From Piper betle (lineage: Eukaryota > Streptophyta > Magnoliopsida > Piperales > Piperaceae): a stretch of DNA of 64,000 bases. A program made the position numbers and the translations under genes. The notes beneath the pieces were generated by a model. The model ran no database searches and had not been told where the DNA came from. It worked only from the letters and a program-made list of their open reading frames with translations. Below, in pieces: positions 24,078-33,312 of the stretch; the first letter of the stretch is position 1, and each line of letters opens with the position of its first letter. The stretch is taken from NCBI GenBank assembly GCA_033002965.1, contig JAURVB010004678.1, positions 1 to 64,000 of the forward strand. Direction: 5' to 3'.

Positions 24078-25152
24078 CTTTCTGCAATATAGTTAGCTCT
24101 GGAGATATAATAATAGGAATAGTGTCATTAAGCCCTAAGAAAATATACCTGAGATGTTTTGGAAGTTGCTTTAGCTCCAAAATAGGTGGTACTTCAATTG
24201 ATGGCAGCAATTTGTGGAATGGTAGATCTGAGGTTTCCATAACTTTGAATCGTTGAGGCAAAATTGGTTGTGAATCTAATACTTTAACCATCTCATCCAC
24301 ATCAATATCTTCTTCACAAAGAGAATTTATGGATTTATGTAATGAATTACTAAACTGATCCCCTTTGCATCCGAGTAAGCTAACCAATGTATTGAGTTCA
24401 TTTTCGTTATTTGGTTTTTCATCTTTTTCCTTAACTTCATTGGGCTGAACTGGTTCCTGTAAAGTAATACCACTCTGGGTTGTTATAGCTTTGCAATGCT
24501 CTTGACCATCATTCCTTGGTTGTTCTGGTTGGCTAGGAAGTACACCCTTGGGTCGCTCACTTGGTTCCTTGTTTAATTGCACCATAACTTGTTGCATAAA
24601 CTGTTGTTGTTGTTGTTGCTGATTCTGCATAAATTGTTGCATAGTTTGTTGCATGGTTTGTTGCATGGAATTGAACATTTGGACCAAATCTGGTTGTTGT
24701 GTGTTGCTGAAAAGAAAGTGAAGGGGGTTGATAATGCTGTGATGGTGGTGGTGGATTAGTGGGAACAGCAGCCGGTTGTGGAGAATTATTCCATGAAAAA
24801 TTGGGTTATTGCACCAGCCCGCATTGTAGGTGTTGGAATAGGGATTGTTGTTCCAATTATAGTTGCCTACGTAATTAACTTGATCTGTTGCACATTGACC
24901 TGTAAAATGTCCTTGTCCACACCATTCACACCTTGGTTCTACAGCTTTAACCTGTCTCTGTATATTAAGAATTTGAACTTCATTAGTTAAAGCACTGACC
25001 TGAGCAGATAAAGCAGTAAGTGCATCTAATTCTAAAACTCCGGTAGTCCTCCATGAATGCATGGCTTCTTCCTCTATTGGTTCTTGTGCTCTTCTTCCAG
25101 CGGCACACAAGTTTCTCAAAGTCCTTTCAATCTTTGAATCACAAGAAGACAA
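24078..25152 (-). pseudogene. Element F: Athila-like gag C-terminal region joined to early pol
   Basis: An open frame of 382 codons (25152-24004). From the N-terminal side: 'ERTLRNLCAAGRRAQEP', an 'LTALSAQVSALTNEVQ' coiled segment, a zinc-knuckle-like 'CEWCGQGHFTGQC', a poly-Gln/Met stretch (QQTMQQ repeats), and a protease-upstream part 'LVSLLGCKGDQFSNSLHK'. It ends in the pre-RT segment 'LKQLPKHLRYIFLGLNDT'. The main gag structural domain is missing and the last 25 codons are antisense LTR, so this is a deletion product. The order and motifs are those of plant Athila-type elements. Confidence 0.75.
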
Positions 25153-25324
25153 AGGTGACCGTACTAATAAACAAATGATAATAAATAATAGAAGGAAGAA
25201 GACAATGATATAGTTTATTTTTTCCTTTTTTTGTTTTTTAAAATAAATAATCAGACACTAAAATCTAAAAAGAAAAGAAAAACACTCAAAATTCTAATCC
25301 TAAATTAATTAAGAAAATTCGATC

Positions 25325-25342
25325 TCCCCGGCAACGGCGCCA
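25325..25342 (-). other. Primer-binding site complementary to tRNA-Asp
   Basis: On the minus strand, 'TGGCGCCGTTGCCGGGGA' follows the LTR end (TCTAACA) after a 6-base spacer. It is the exact complement of the last 18 nt of plant tRNA-Asp(GUC) with CCA. This is the intact primer site of element F. Confidence 0.9.
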
Positions 25343-25348
25343 AAAACT

Positions 25349-25679
25349 TGTTAGACTAATTTTAATAGCATGCAAGTGTACATGGTCGTAACAAGTAATA
25401 TAATGATAAATCAGATTATCGTTCCCACAGAGAGATGAATTGTCTTAAATTAATTAAAGAAAATAAAATTAAGAACAAAACAAAAATAATTAACTTAACG
25501 GAATCTAAATACTAACTTTAAATTAAAAGAGAAGTTAAAATTATAAAACTCGTTCTAGAGTCGAATTTCCCTTAACATGATTTTAATCTTCATCATATCT
25601 TACTCTTATCTTTTATTCCCTCGGATTGTCGATCTAGGATAATTATATGACATGGTGGCTCCCGCTCCTTCATGCTTCT
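25349..25679 (-). repeat. Element F: second LTR piece (3' end of LTR)
   Basis: Nearly identical to the first 330 bp of 28851-30006, and ends at the same GCTTCT hexamer (25674-25679) with the same switch to pol as at 24077. Confidence 0.85.
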
Positions 25680-26004
25680 CTTTCTGCAATATAGTTAGCT
25701 CTGGAGATATAATAATAGGAATAGTGTCATTAAGCCCTAAGAAAATATACCTGAGATATTTTGGAAGTTGCTTTAGCTCCAAATAGGTGGTACTTCAATT
25801 GATGGCAGCAATTTGTGGAATGGTAGATCTGAGGTTTCCATAACTTTGAATCGTTGAGGCAAAATTGGTTGTGAATCTAATACTTTAACTTCATCCACAT
25901 CAATATCTTCTTCACAAAGAGAATTTACGGATTTATGTAATGAATTACTAAACTGATCCCCTTTGCATCCGAATAAGCTAACCAATGTATTAGGTTCACG
26001 TTTG
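25680..26004 (-). pseudogene. Element F: short gag/pol piece ending at an inversion junction
   Basis: Repeats the inner part of 24078-25152 ('LVSLFGCKGDQFSNSLHKS', 'EEDIDVDE', 'ILPQRFKVMETSDLPFHKL') with two small deletions. Near 26000-26006 it meets pol sequence of the opposite strand. Confidence 0.7.
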
Positions 26005-26753
26005 TTGCTTGGACTATAGCAGATGTAAAAGGCATCGATCCATCCTTTTGTATGCATAGAATCAAATTAGTGGATGGATGCAGTCCAACCGTAGAGCATC
26101 AACGACGACTCAATCCCAACATGAAAGAAGTGGTCAAGAAGGAAATTATTAAGTGGTTGGATGCTGGTGTGATATATCCCATTGCTGATAGTACTTGGGT
26201 AAGTCCAATACAATGTGTACCAAAGAAAGGAGGTATAACTGTGGTAAAGAATGAGAGAGACGAACTAATTTCTACAAGAGCCATCACGGGATGGCGTGTG
26301 TGCATGGACTATAGGAAGCTCAACAAGGCTACAAAAAAGATCACTTTCCTCTTCCTTTTATTGATCAAATGCTTGATAGATTAGCTGGGAATGCTTACTT
26401 TTGTTTTCTTGATGGATATTCAGGTTACAATCAGATTACCATTGCACCCGAGGATCAAGAGAAAACGACGTTCACTTGTCCTTATGGCACTTTTGCTTTT
26501 CGGCGAATGCCCTTTGGCTTGTGTAATGCTCCCGCTACGTTTCAAAGATGCATGATGGCCATTTTTACTGATATGATTGAACATGGCCTAGAAGTATTTA
26601 TGGATGACTTTACTATTTTTGGAGAGATGTTTGATGAATGCTTATCTATTTTATCTTGTGTTCTTAAACGTTGTCAAGATACTAATCTTGTTCTTAATTG
26701 GGAAAAATGTCATTTTATGGTACAGGAAGGAATAGTTTTGGGACATTATACAA
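26005..26753 (+). pseudogene. Element F: Ty3/gypsy reverse transcriptase piece
   Basis: Plus-strand RT segment. Visible motifs in order are 'WTIADVKGIDPSFCMHRI', 'EVVKKEIIKWLDAGVIYPI', 'WVSPIQCVPKKGG', 'GWRVCMDYRKLNK', 'FCFLDGYSGYNQI', 'FAFRRMPFGLCNAP', the catalytic 'FMDDF' at about 26600, and 'NWEKCHFMVQEG'. A frameshift sits near 26335-26370. It ends abruptly by fusion to an LTR at about 26753; connection, RNase H and integrase are absent. Confidence 0.85.
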
Positions 26754-27924
26754 GTTAAGTGTTTAAAATATATAATATTTCCCAATGTTTTTAATATGAT
26801 TTTGTACTTCTCGGGTATAAACATTATTAATTTAGTGATATTTTTCATTATATTCTAGTTAATTAATATTTTATTATATATGCTTAACTTTGATGTTTTA
26901 ATGCAGAAAAAGATGAATAAATTAAGCTTTGGATTTGATTGGTCATGACACTTGGCTCCACCCAATGGCTACAATTCATGGTGTTCAATGGAGTCGAACA
27001 GTTGGAAACTTGAAGGGACATTATAATTAATTAGAGTACATCAATTTGTGAACACTCTCTTCGAATTCTTGTATCTCCACTTCTATATAAAGGGGTGGTC
27101 ATTTGTTGTTGATCATATCTCATCTCTTGGCTTCAGATTGTAGTAGAAGTAGTAGTTTTAGTTTTTGTAATTTCTTTCTCTTTCGTAATAAAAGTTAGTT
27201 TCTTCTTTATATTGTTTTCCTTTATATTGTTTTCTATTTTTATTATGGAGTAGTTTTATATTTCGTTCTAGAGAAGAATGGAACTTAACATGATTTAATT
27301 GAATTTATTTCAACCTCTTACTCTTTTATTCAGTCGGATCGTTTGAATTATCATGTTATAAATGCTAAGAATAGATTGATCGCCTATATCTTAGATCATG
27401 AGGTTTAATTAGATTTCGGGAGAAATTAATTAGATTAGTCATTGATAATTCATCATACGACGAGTCTTTTGACTTGTTTGTCGTTGTGGTCGGAAGATAC
27501 ACAACACCGTATGCGATTGTAAGGCAATTCTTAATGCGTTATTTTGTTGATTAATCAATTATCACCGGGAGGTAGAAATTGAGGCAAAATAATAGAAACA
27601 TGAAGGAGCGGGAGCCACCATGTCATATAATTATCCTAGATCGACAATCTGAGGGAATAAAAGATAAGAGTAAGATTTGATGAAAATTAATTTTATGTTA
27701 AGGGAAATTCGACTCTAGAACGAGTTTTATAATTTTGACTTCGCTTTTAATTTAAAGTTATTACTTAGATTTAGTTAAGTCTAGTTATTTTTGTTTTGTT
27801 CTTCATTTTATGTTCTTTAATTAATTATAGGAAATTCATCTCCCTGTGGGACGATACTTGAATTTATCATTATATTACTTGTTTCGACTGTGTACACTTG
27901 CATGCTATTGAAAATATTCTAACA
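26754..27924 (+). repeat. Element F: full LTR in plus orientation
   Basis: Inverted copy of 28851-30006: begins about 'ttaagtgtttaaaatata', has a TATA box 'ctatataaag' at 27083-27092, and ends 'TATTCTAACA' at 27924. A normal 6-base spacer (agtttt) and a badly decayed primer-binding site (27931-27948) follow. It is more diverged from the right LTR than the 25349 piece is. Confidence 0.85.
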
Positions 27925-27989
27925 AGTTTTTGGATCCGTAACCAAGAGAATATAATCGAACACATGCTTCGCTCCCATCTCCACTAATG

Positions 27990-28781
27990 TAGGCCCAATG
28001 AAAAAGATGAAAAACCAACTAACGAAAATGAACTCAATACATTGGTTAGCTTACTCGGATGCAAAGGGGATCAGTTTAGTAATTCATTACATAAATCCAT
28101 AAATTCTCTTTGTGAAGAAGATATTGATGTGGATGAGATGGTTAAAGTATTAGATTCACAACCAATTTTGCCTCAACGATTCAAAGTTATGGAAACCTTA
28201 GATCTACCATTCCACAAATTGCTGCCATCAATTGAAGTACCACCTATTTTAGAGCTAAAGCAACTTCCAAAACATCTCAGGTATATTTTCTTAGGGCTTA
28301 ATGACACTCTTCCTATTATTATATCTTCAGAGCTAACTATGTTGCAGGAAGAGAAGCTGATTAGAATACTAAAGGATCACATGTCAGCTATTGCTTGGAC
28401 TATAGCAGATGTAAAAGGCATCGATCCATCCTTTTGTATGCATAGAATCAAATTAGTGGATGGATGCAGTCCAACTGTAGAGCATCAATGACGACTCAAT
28501 CCCAACATGAAAGAAGTGGTCAAGAAGGAAATTATTAAGTGGTTGGATGCTGGTGTGATATATCCCATTGCTGATAGTACTTGGGTAAGTCCAATACAAT
28601 GTGTACCAAAGAAAGGAGGTATAACTGTGGTAAAGAATGAGAGAGACGAACTAATTTCTACAAGAGCCATCACGGGATGGCGTGTGTGCATGGACTATAG
28701 GAAGCTCAACAAGACTACATTGAAAGATCACTTTCCTCTTCCTTTTATTGATCAAATGCTTGATAGATTAGCTGAGTGCTT
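27990..28781 (+). pseudogene. Element F: gag-end to RT-start piece, plus orientation
   Basis: Starts in the gag/pol linker ('LVSLLGCKGDQFSNSLHKS' from 28042), continues through 'LKQLPKHLRYIFLGLNDTL', 'LIRILKDHMSAIAWTIADV' and, after one in-frame stop near 28489, the RT N-terminal part to 'QMLDRLA'. It stops at 28781, where tRNA-like sequence begins. It includes the stretch missing at the GCTTCT junctions of the two minus-strand copies. Confidence 0.8.
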
Positions 28782-28844
28782 TATAGTGGTAAGTATTCCC
28801 GTCTGTACGCTGGTGACCCAGGTTCAATCCCCGGCAACGGCGTA
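28782..28844 (+). other. tRNA-Asp(GUC)-derived sequence fused to an LTR
   Basis: The 61 bases at 28782-28842 align with plant tRNA-Asp from the D arm ('TATAGTGGTAAGTATTCCCG') through the anticodon arm ('CTGT' then 'ACGC', one anticodon base missing), variable region and T arm ('GGTTCAATCCCCGG') to the acceptor 3' strand 'CAACGGCG'. CCA is decayed to TA, followed by the normal spacer 'aaaact' and the LTR end at 28851. The acceptor 5' strand is absent or unrecognisable, so it cannot be a working tRNA gene. The alignment is from memory of the plant tRNA-Asp sequence. Confidence 0.8.
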
Positions 28845-28850
28845 AAAACT

Positions 28851-30006
28851 TGTTAGACTAATTTTAATAGCATGCAAGTGTACATGGTCGTAACAAGTAA
28901 TATAATGATAAATCAGATTATCGTTCCCACAGAGAGTTGAATTGTCTTAAATTAATTAAAGAAAATAAAATTAAGAACAAAACAAAAATAATTAACTTAA
29001 CGGAATCTAAATACTAACTTTAAATTAAAAGAGAAGTCAAAATTATAAAACTCGTTCTAGAGTCGAATTTCCCTTAACATGATTTTAATCTTCATCATAT
29101 CTTACTCTTATCTTTTATTCCCTCGGATTGTCGATCTAGGATAATTATATGACATGGTGGCTCCCGCTCCTTCATGCTTCTATTATTTTGCCTCAATTTC
29201 TACCTCCCGGTGATAATTGATTAATCAACAAAATAACGCATTAAGAATTGCCTTACAACCGCATACGGTGTTGTGTATCTTCCGACCACAACGACAAACA
29301 AGTCAAAAGACTCGTCGTATGATGAATTATCAATGACTAATCTAATTAATTTCTCCCGAAATCTAATTAAACCTCATGATCTAAAAATAGGTGATCAATC
29401 TATTCTTAGCATTAAGAATATGATAATTCAAACATTCCGATTGAATAAAAGAGTAAAAGCTTGAAATAAATTCAATTAAATCATGTTAAGTTCCATTCTT
29501 CTCTAGAACGAAATAATAGACTACTCCATAATAAAAATAAAAAACAATATAAAGAAGAAACTAACTTTTATTACGAAAGAGAAAGAAATTACAAAAACTA
29601 AAACTACTACTTCTACTACAATCTGAAGCCAAGAGATGAGATATGATCAACAACAAATGACCACCCCTTTATATAGAAGTGGAGATACAAGAATTTGAAG
29701 AGGATGTTCACAAATCGACGTAATCTAATTAATTGTAATGTCCCTTTAAGTTTCCAACTGTTCAACTCCATTGAACACCATACATTGTAGCCATTGGGTT
29801 GCGCCAAGTGTCATGACCAATCAAATCCAAAGCTTAATTTATTCATCTTTTTCTGCATTAAAACATCAAAGTTAAGCATATATAATAAAATATTAATTAA
29901 CTAAAATAATAAAGTAAAATATTACTTAATTAATAATGTTTATACCCGAGAAGTGCAAAATCATATTAAAACTTGGGTAAATATTGTATATTTTAAACAC
30001 TTAACA
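28851..30006 (-). repeat. Element F: full right LTR, 1.16 kb
   Basis: Minus-strand LTR beginning TGTTAAGTG at 30006 and ending TCTAACA at 28851. TATA box 'CTATATAAAG' at 29677-29668 (minus). It borders the 3' TSD ACGAG (30007-30011). Confidence 0.85.
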
Positions 30007-30324
30007 ACGAGCGTGAACCGGATTTGGGGTGTTACAATATATATAGGTCTTACGTTCTTATTTTAGGTCTAACTTTGGCAGAAGGATCAAATAGATACTA
30101 CACACATTTGTGCTTAGCACACTATTGTTTTCTTTCATGCATTTATCGGTGTTTGATGCATTTTTATATATATTTAGTAATGTCTTCCATTCTCAAGACG
30201 CTAAGAGGGTTGTTTCAATCTATTAATCATTTGAGTGTTACAGATTAATTGATTTAGATATGTCTTGACTCAATCATAACAATTCTGATTCGGTTCTTAG
30301 GTGAATCGAAATCGGGGTGTTATA

Positions 30325-33312
30325 ACATTACTATCAATCTACTTGTTGGGCAACGATCTTATCATGGATGTGATCAGCTTATACCTGACAATGACAAAAG
30401 TTTGTCTATTAGCTATATTGCTTCTTCTCAAATTTCTCATACTATCCATCTTAAAAATGTATTGCATGCTCCCAACTTTGTTAAACACTTGTTTTCTATA
30501 TCTCGACTTACAAGAGACTACAAGTGTCCCGTTGAATTTTTTGACTTAGTCCTCTTGCAGGGTTGAAGGATAGACTTTATGTTATTCACTAGAGATCACC
30601 ACCTCCACAAGGATTACTCACAATTCATACTAGATTTGATGTGTAGTATAATCGTCTTGGTCATCCCTCTAAAGTTGACCTTCAACGAGTTTTCCACTAT
30701 TCATCTATTAAGGTCCCGAAAGTTAATAAGGATTTGCATGAATTCATCATGTCAATTAGGTAAAAGTCAGCCTCTTCCCTTCCAACCCAATTCCAATTAT
30801 GCGACTTTACCTTTGGAAATAACTTCGACCAATATATAAGGTCCCTCTCATATTGGTTATAATCAAGGTTTTCACTATTATATCTCTTTTATCGATCATT
30901 TTAGTGGTCACACATGGATTTATTTTTAAAACTAAAAAGAGACGCCTTTAATGCTTTCATTAACTTCAAAACCTTTGATTGAAAATTTGGTCTCTCATAA
31001 AATAAAATATTTTCAAAGTGATAGTGGATCTGAATTTATGAGTCATACGTTTCAATATTTTTACAACAAAATGATATATTTCATCATGTGTCTTGCCCCT
31101 ACACACTACAACAAAATAGTATTGTAGGTCCCAAACATAGTCACATTATAGAAAAAAGACTTACGTTTTTTATTCATGTTTCGGTTCCAACCCCTTATTG
31201 AGATTCTGCATTTTAAAATGTTGTCCATCTCATCAACCTACTTCTGTATTCAGTGAGTCCATGTAAATCTCCAAGATAGGTGCTCTTTCATAAAACTCCA
31301 GATTATACATTCTTTGGTTGGTTGTGTTTTATTGCCTAAGGTCATACTCTACAAATAACCTTAATTTTCGTTCATTAGCTTGTGTATTTTTAGGATATCA
31401 TTCTAATTACAAAAGCTATAAGTGTTTGCATATTCCTAATAGTCAAGTTTTTCTCTCTAGAAGTATTATATCTATTGAATTTGTCTTTCCCTTTGTGTCT
31501 TCAGTACAACCATCCACAATCCATCCAACCCATCTACAGAGGCAAACTCCTTGATCCCCTTGCTTTCGTGTCACCACTAACTATGTGCCCTAACCTTGAG
31601 CATCAAAATATTTCTCGATAGTCGATACCACCACCTTCCTCCCTTGGCACTGAAACGCCCATTATTGTTCCTCCCACAATAGTTTCAATGTCGTCACCTC
31701 TAATTTCGGCTAATGAGGTACTTGCCCCAAATCCTAGCAATCAACCTAATTCATCAAGTGATATCATTCAACATGTACCAGTTCAATAAGGATCTTCCAC
31801 TATTGTATAGTTATCCTATGGACACTTGCTCTAAACTGAACTCCCTCTAACCCAAAGTCTTCACTTCTACACGTCATCCTTTACCCTTGTCTCTTAATGA
31901 AAATGTGCTTACTTATCATGGTCAAGTACCCACATTAGCGTTCAACTATGTCTCTTATTTCTCTTCCCGCAAACCATAGAGCTATTTGGTGCAAATGAAT
32001 ATTTTGACTTAAGTATAAACTTGATGGCTTCATTGATAGTTACAAAGCACGACTTGTAGCTAAAGGGTTCAACTAGGGGGAATACATTGATTATTTTGAG
32101 ACGTTTAGTCTAGCAGTTAAGCCTTTTATAATTCGGACCATCTTGAGTAGTGTCATCACACATGGCTGGCCCATCCAACAAATGGATGCTCATAATGTAT
32201 TCTTAAATGGTCATCTCACTAAAGAAGTCTTTATAATTTAGCTTCCTAGATTTATTGATAACCAACTATCTATAAATGTGTGTTGCTTTAATTGGTCACC
32301 TTATGGACTCAAACAAAGACCACGATTATGATTTACTCATTTGTCCAACCTATTGTATGAATTGGGATTCAACGAATCTAATGCATGCTGACTCTTCCCT
32401 CTTCTACTTATTTACATCTAACATAATTATGTTTATCTTAGTATATTTAGATAATATCATAGTCATTGGAAGTTCTTCTTCAGTCATCTTTTTTCATTAA
32501 GGATCTTAGCACTCATTTTACAATAAAGGATCTTGGTCCCTTGCACTATTTTCTTGGAATTGAGGTCACCAAGCATGGTACTAGCCTCTACCTATCTCAA
32601 GCTAATATGTTTGTGATCTTCTAGAACATCTTCATCTTGATGGACTCGAGTTTATCTTTACACCAGCCATAGTTGGGTCTAAAATGTCCAAGTACAATGG
32701 CTCTCTTTTTCAGACTCATCTATTGACAGTACTATTGTTGGCATACTACAATACTTGACCCTTACTCAGCTAGAAAAATAATATGTAGTCAACCAGGCTT
32801 GTCAGTTTCAACATGCTCCAACTATAAGCATTGGTTAGTAGTCAAATGAATACTAAAGTATCTTAAGGGTTCTCTTGATCATAGAATTGTGTTGTCTTTA
32901 GTTTGAGAATTTAATTTGATCACCTACTCTGATATTGATTGGGCCAATAATTTGGACGATCGTCGTTCGACTATCGGGTTTGTCATCTTCTTGGGAGATA
33001 ACCTTCTTTTATGGTCTTCCAAGAAGCAACCTACAATAGCTCAGTCAAGTGTTGAGGTTGAATATCGAGCTTTAGCCACTGCAGCTTTTGAAATCTCTTG
33101 GATCCTTTGTCTCGTTCGTGAATGGCATATTTCAATTCTTGCTCCACCAACAATTTAGTGTGATAATATTTAAGTCACATACCTTGCAGCAAACACTGTC
33201 TTTCATGGACAAACTAAACACATGGAATTTGATTACCACTTTGTTCATGAACGTCTTGCATAAGGTCACTTAAAGGTTTGGTTTATTCCAACCTATGACC
33301 AAGTAATAGTTT
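30325..33312 (+). pseudogene. Copia pol: protease end, integrase, reverse transcriptase, RNase H
   Basis: Continues the copia element after LTR G. In order, across several frames: protease end and linker (30325-30540, 'HLKNVLHAPNFVKHLFSISRL'), the integrase-entry motif 'LGHPSKVDLQRV' near 30655, integrase core pieces ('FQSDSGSEFMSHTFQ' near 31015-31060), and the post-integrase 'GYHSNYKSYKCL' at about 31397. RT follows ('KARLVAKGFN' near 32045, 'QQMDAHNVFLNG' near 32180, 'VYLDNI' near 32440). RNase H is last ('YSDIDWANNLDDRRSTIGF' from 32922 and 'SSKKQPTIAQSSVEVEYRA'). Many stops and frameshifts; the final C-terminal segment is lost at the insertion of LTR H. Confidence 0.85.

Larger units (their letters stand above)
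23752..30006 (-). mobile_element. Element F: scrambled Athila-like Ty3/gypsy retrotransposon
   Basis: Bounded by 'TGTTAGA' and 'TTAACA' and the perfect TSD ACGAG (23747-23751, 30007-30011). Order on the plus strand: LTR 3' piece (-), pol/gag piece (-), primer-binding site, LTR 3' piece (-), gag/pol piece (-), RT piece (+), full LTR (+), gag/pol piece (+), tRNA-Asp-derived sequence, full LTR (-). Gag and RT sequence, the tRNA-Asp primer-binding site, and the 'MDDF' RT motif place it near Athila-type Ty3/gypsy elements. Copies of the same piece differ by few bases, so the rearrangement is recent. The element cannot make a complete protein set. Confidence 0.8.
20793..30036 (+). mobile_element. 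Solo LTR C, split by element F
   Basis: Starts 'TGTAAAACCC' at 20793 and ends 'GGGGTGTTACA' at 30036. Perfect TSD ATATA at 20788-20792 and 30037-30041. Element F (23752-30006) interrupts it 30 bp before its end; LTR C alone is about 2.98 kb. It is in the transcriptional orientation and is the best reference copy of the family: module at 21207-21236, GC-rich segment 21290-21960, TATA-like box near 22638, conserved 'gagagtactcggccttcg' near 22890, and 'accagtaacgcttgttactgac' near 23150. Confidence 0.9.
10404..30324 (+). mobile_element. Solo LTR G (old), itself interrupted by A, B, the 13.8-16 kb element, and C+F
   Basis: Starts 'TGTAAAACCC' at 10404 and ends 'GGGGTGTTATA' at 30324 (canonical end TGTTACA). 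It is flanked by the perfect TSD ACATT at 10399-10403 and 30325-30329. Own segments are 10404-10728, parts of 13565-16592, 19530-20792 and 30037-30324. They match LTR C with many substitutions, for example 'tgagctcg...cttggaac' near 19965-20000, 'acccgggtcat'-like blocks near 20100, and 'ccaataacactcgttactgatg' near 20755. No primer-binding site or internal coding region belongs to it, so it is a solo LTR. Its divergence makes it the oldest member of the nest after the copia host. Confidence 0.8.

Noticed and set aside
24577..24990. Plus-strand open frames of Leu/His-rich sequence
   Set aside because: Antisense to the Gln-rich part of the element F gag frame.
28782..28844. A functional tRNA-Asp gene
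   Set aside because: The acceptor 5' strand and part of the D arm are missing and the anticodon has lost a base; it is fused to an LTR at the primer site.
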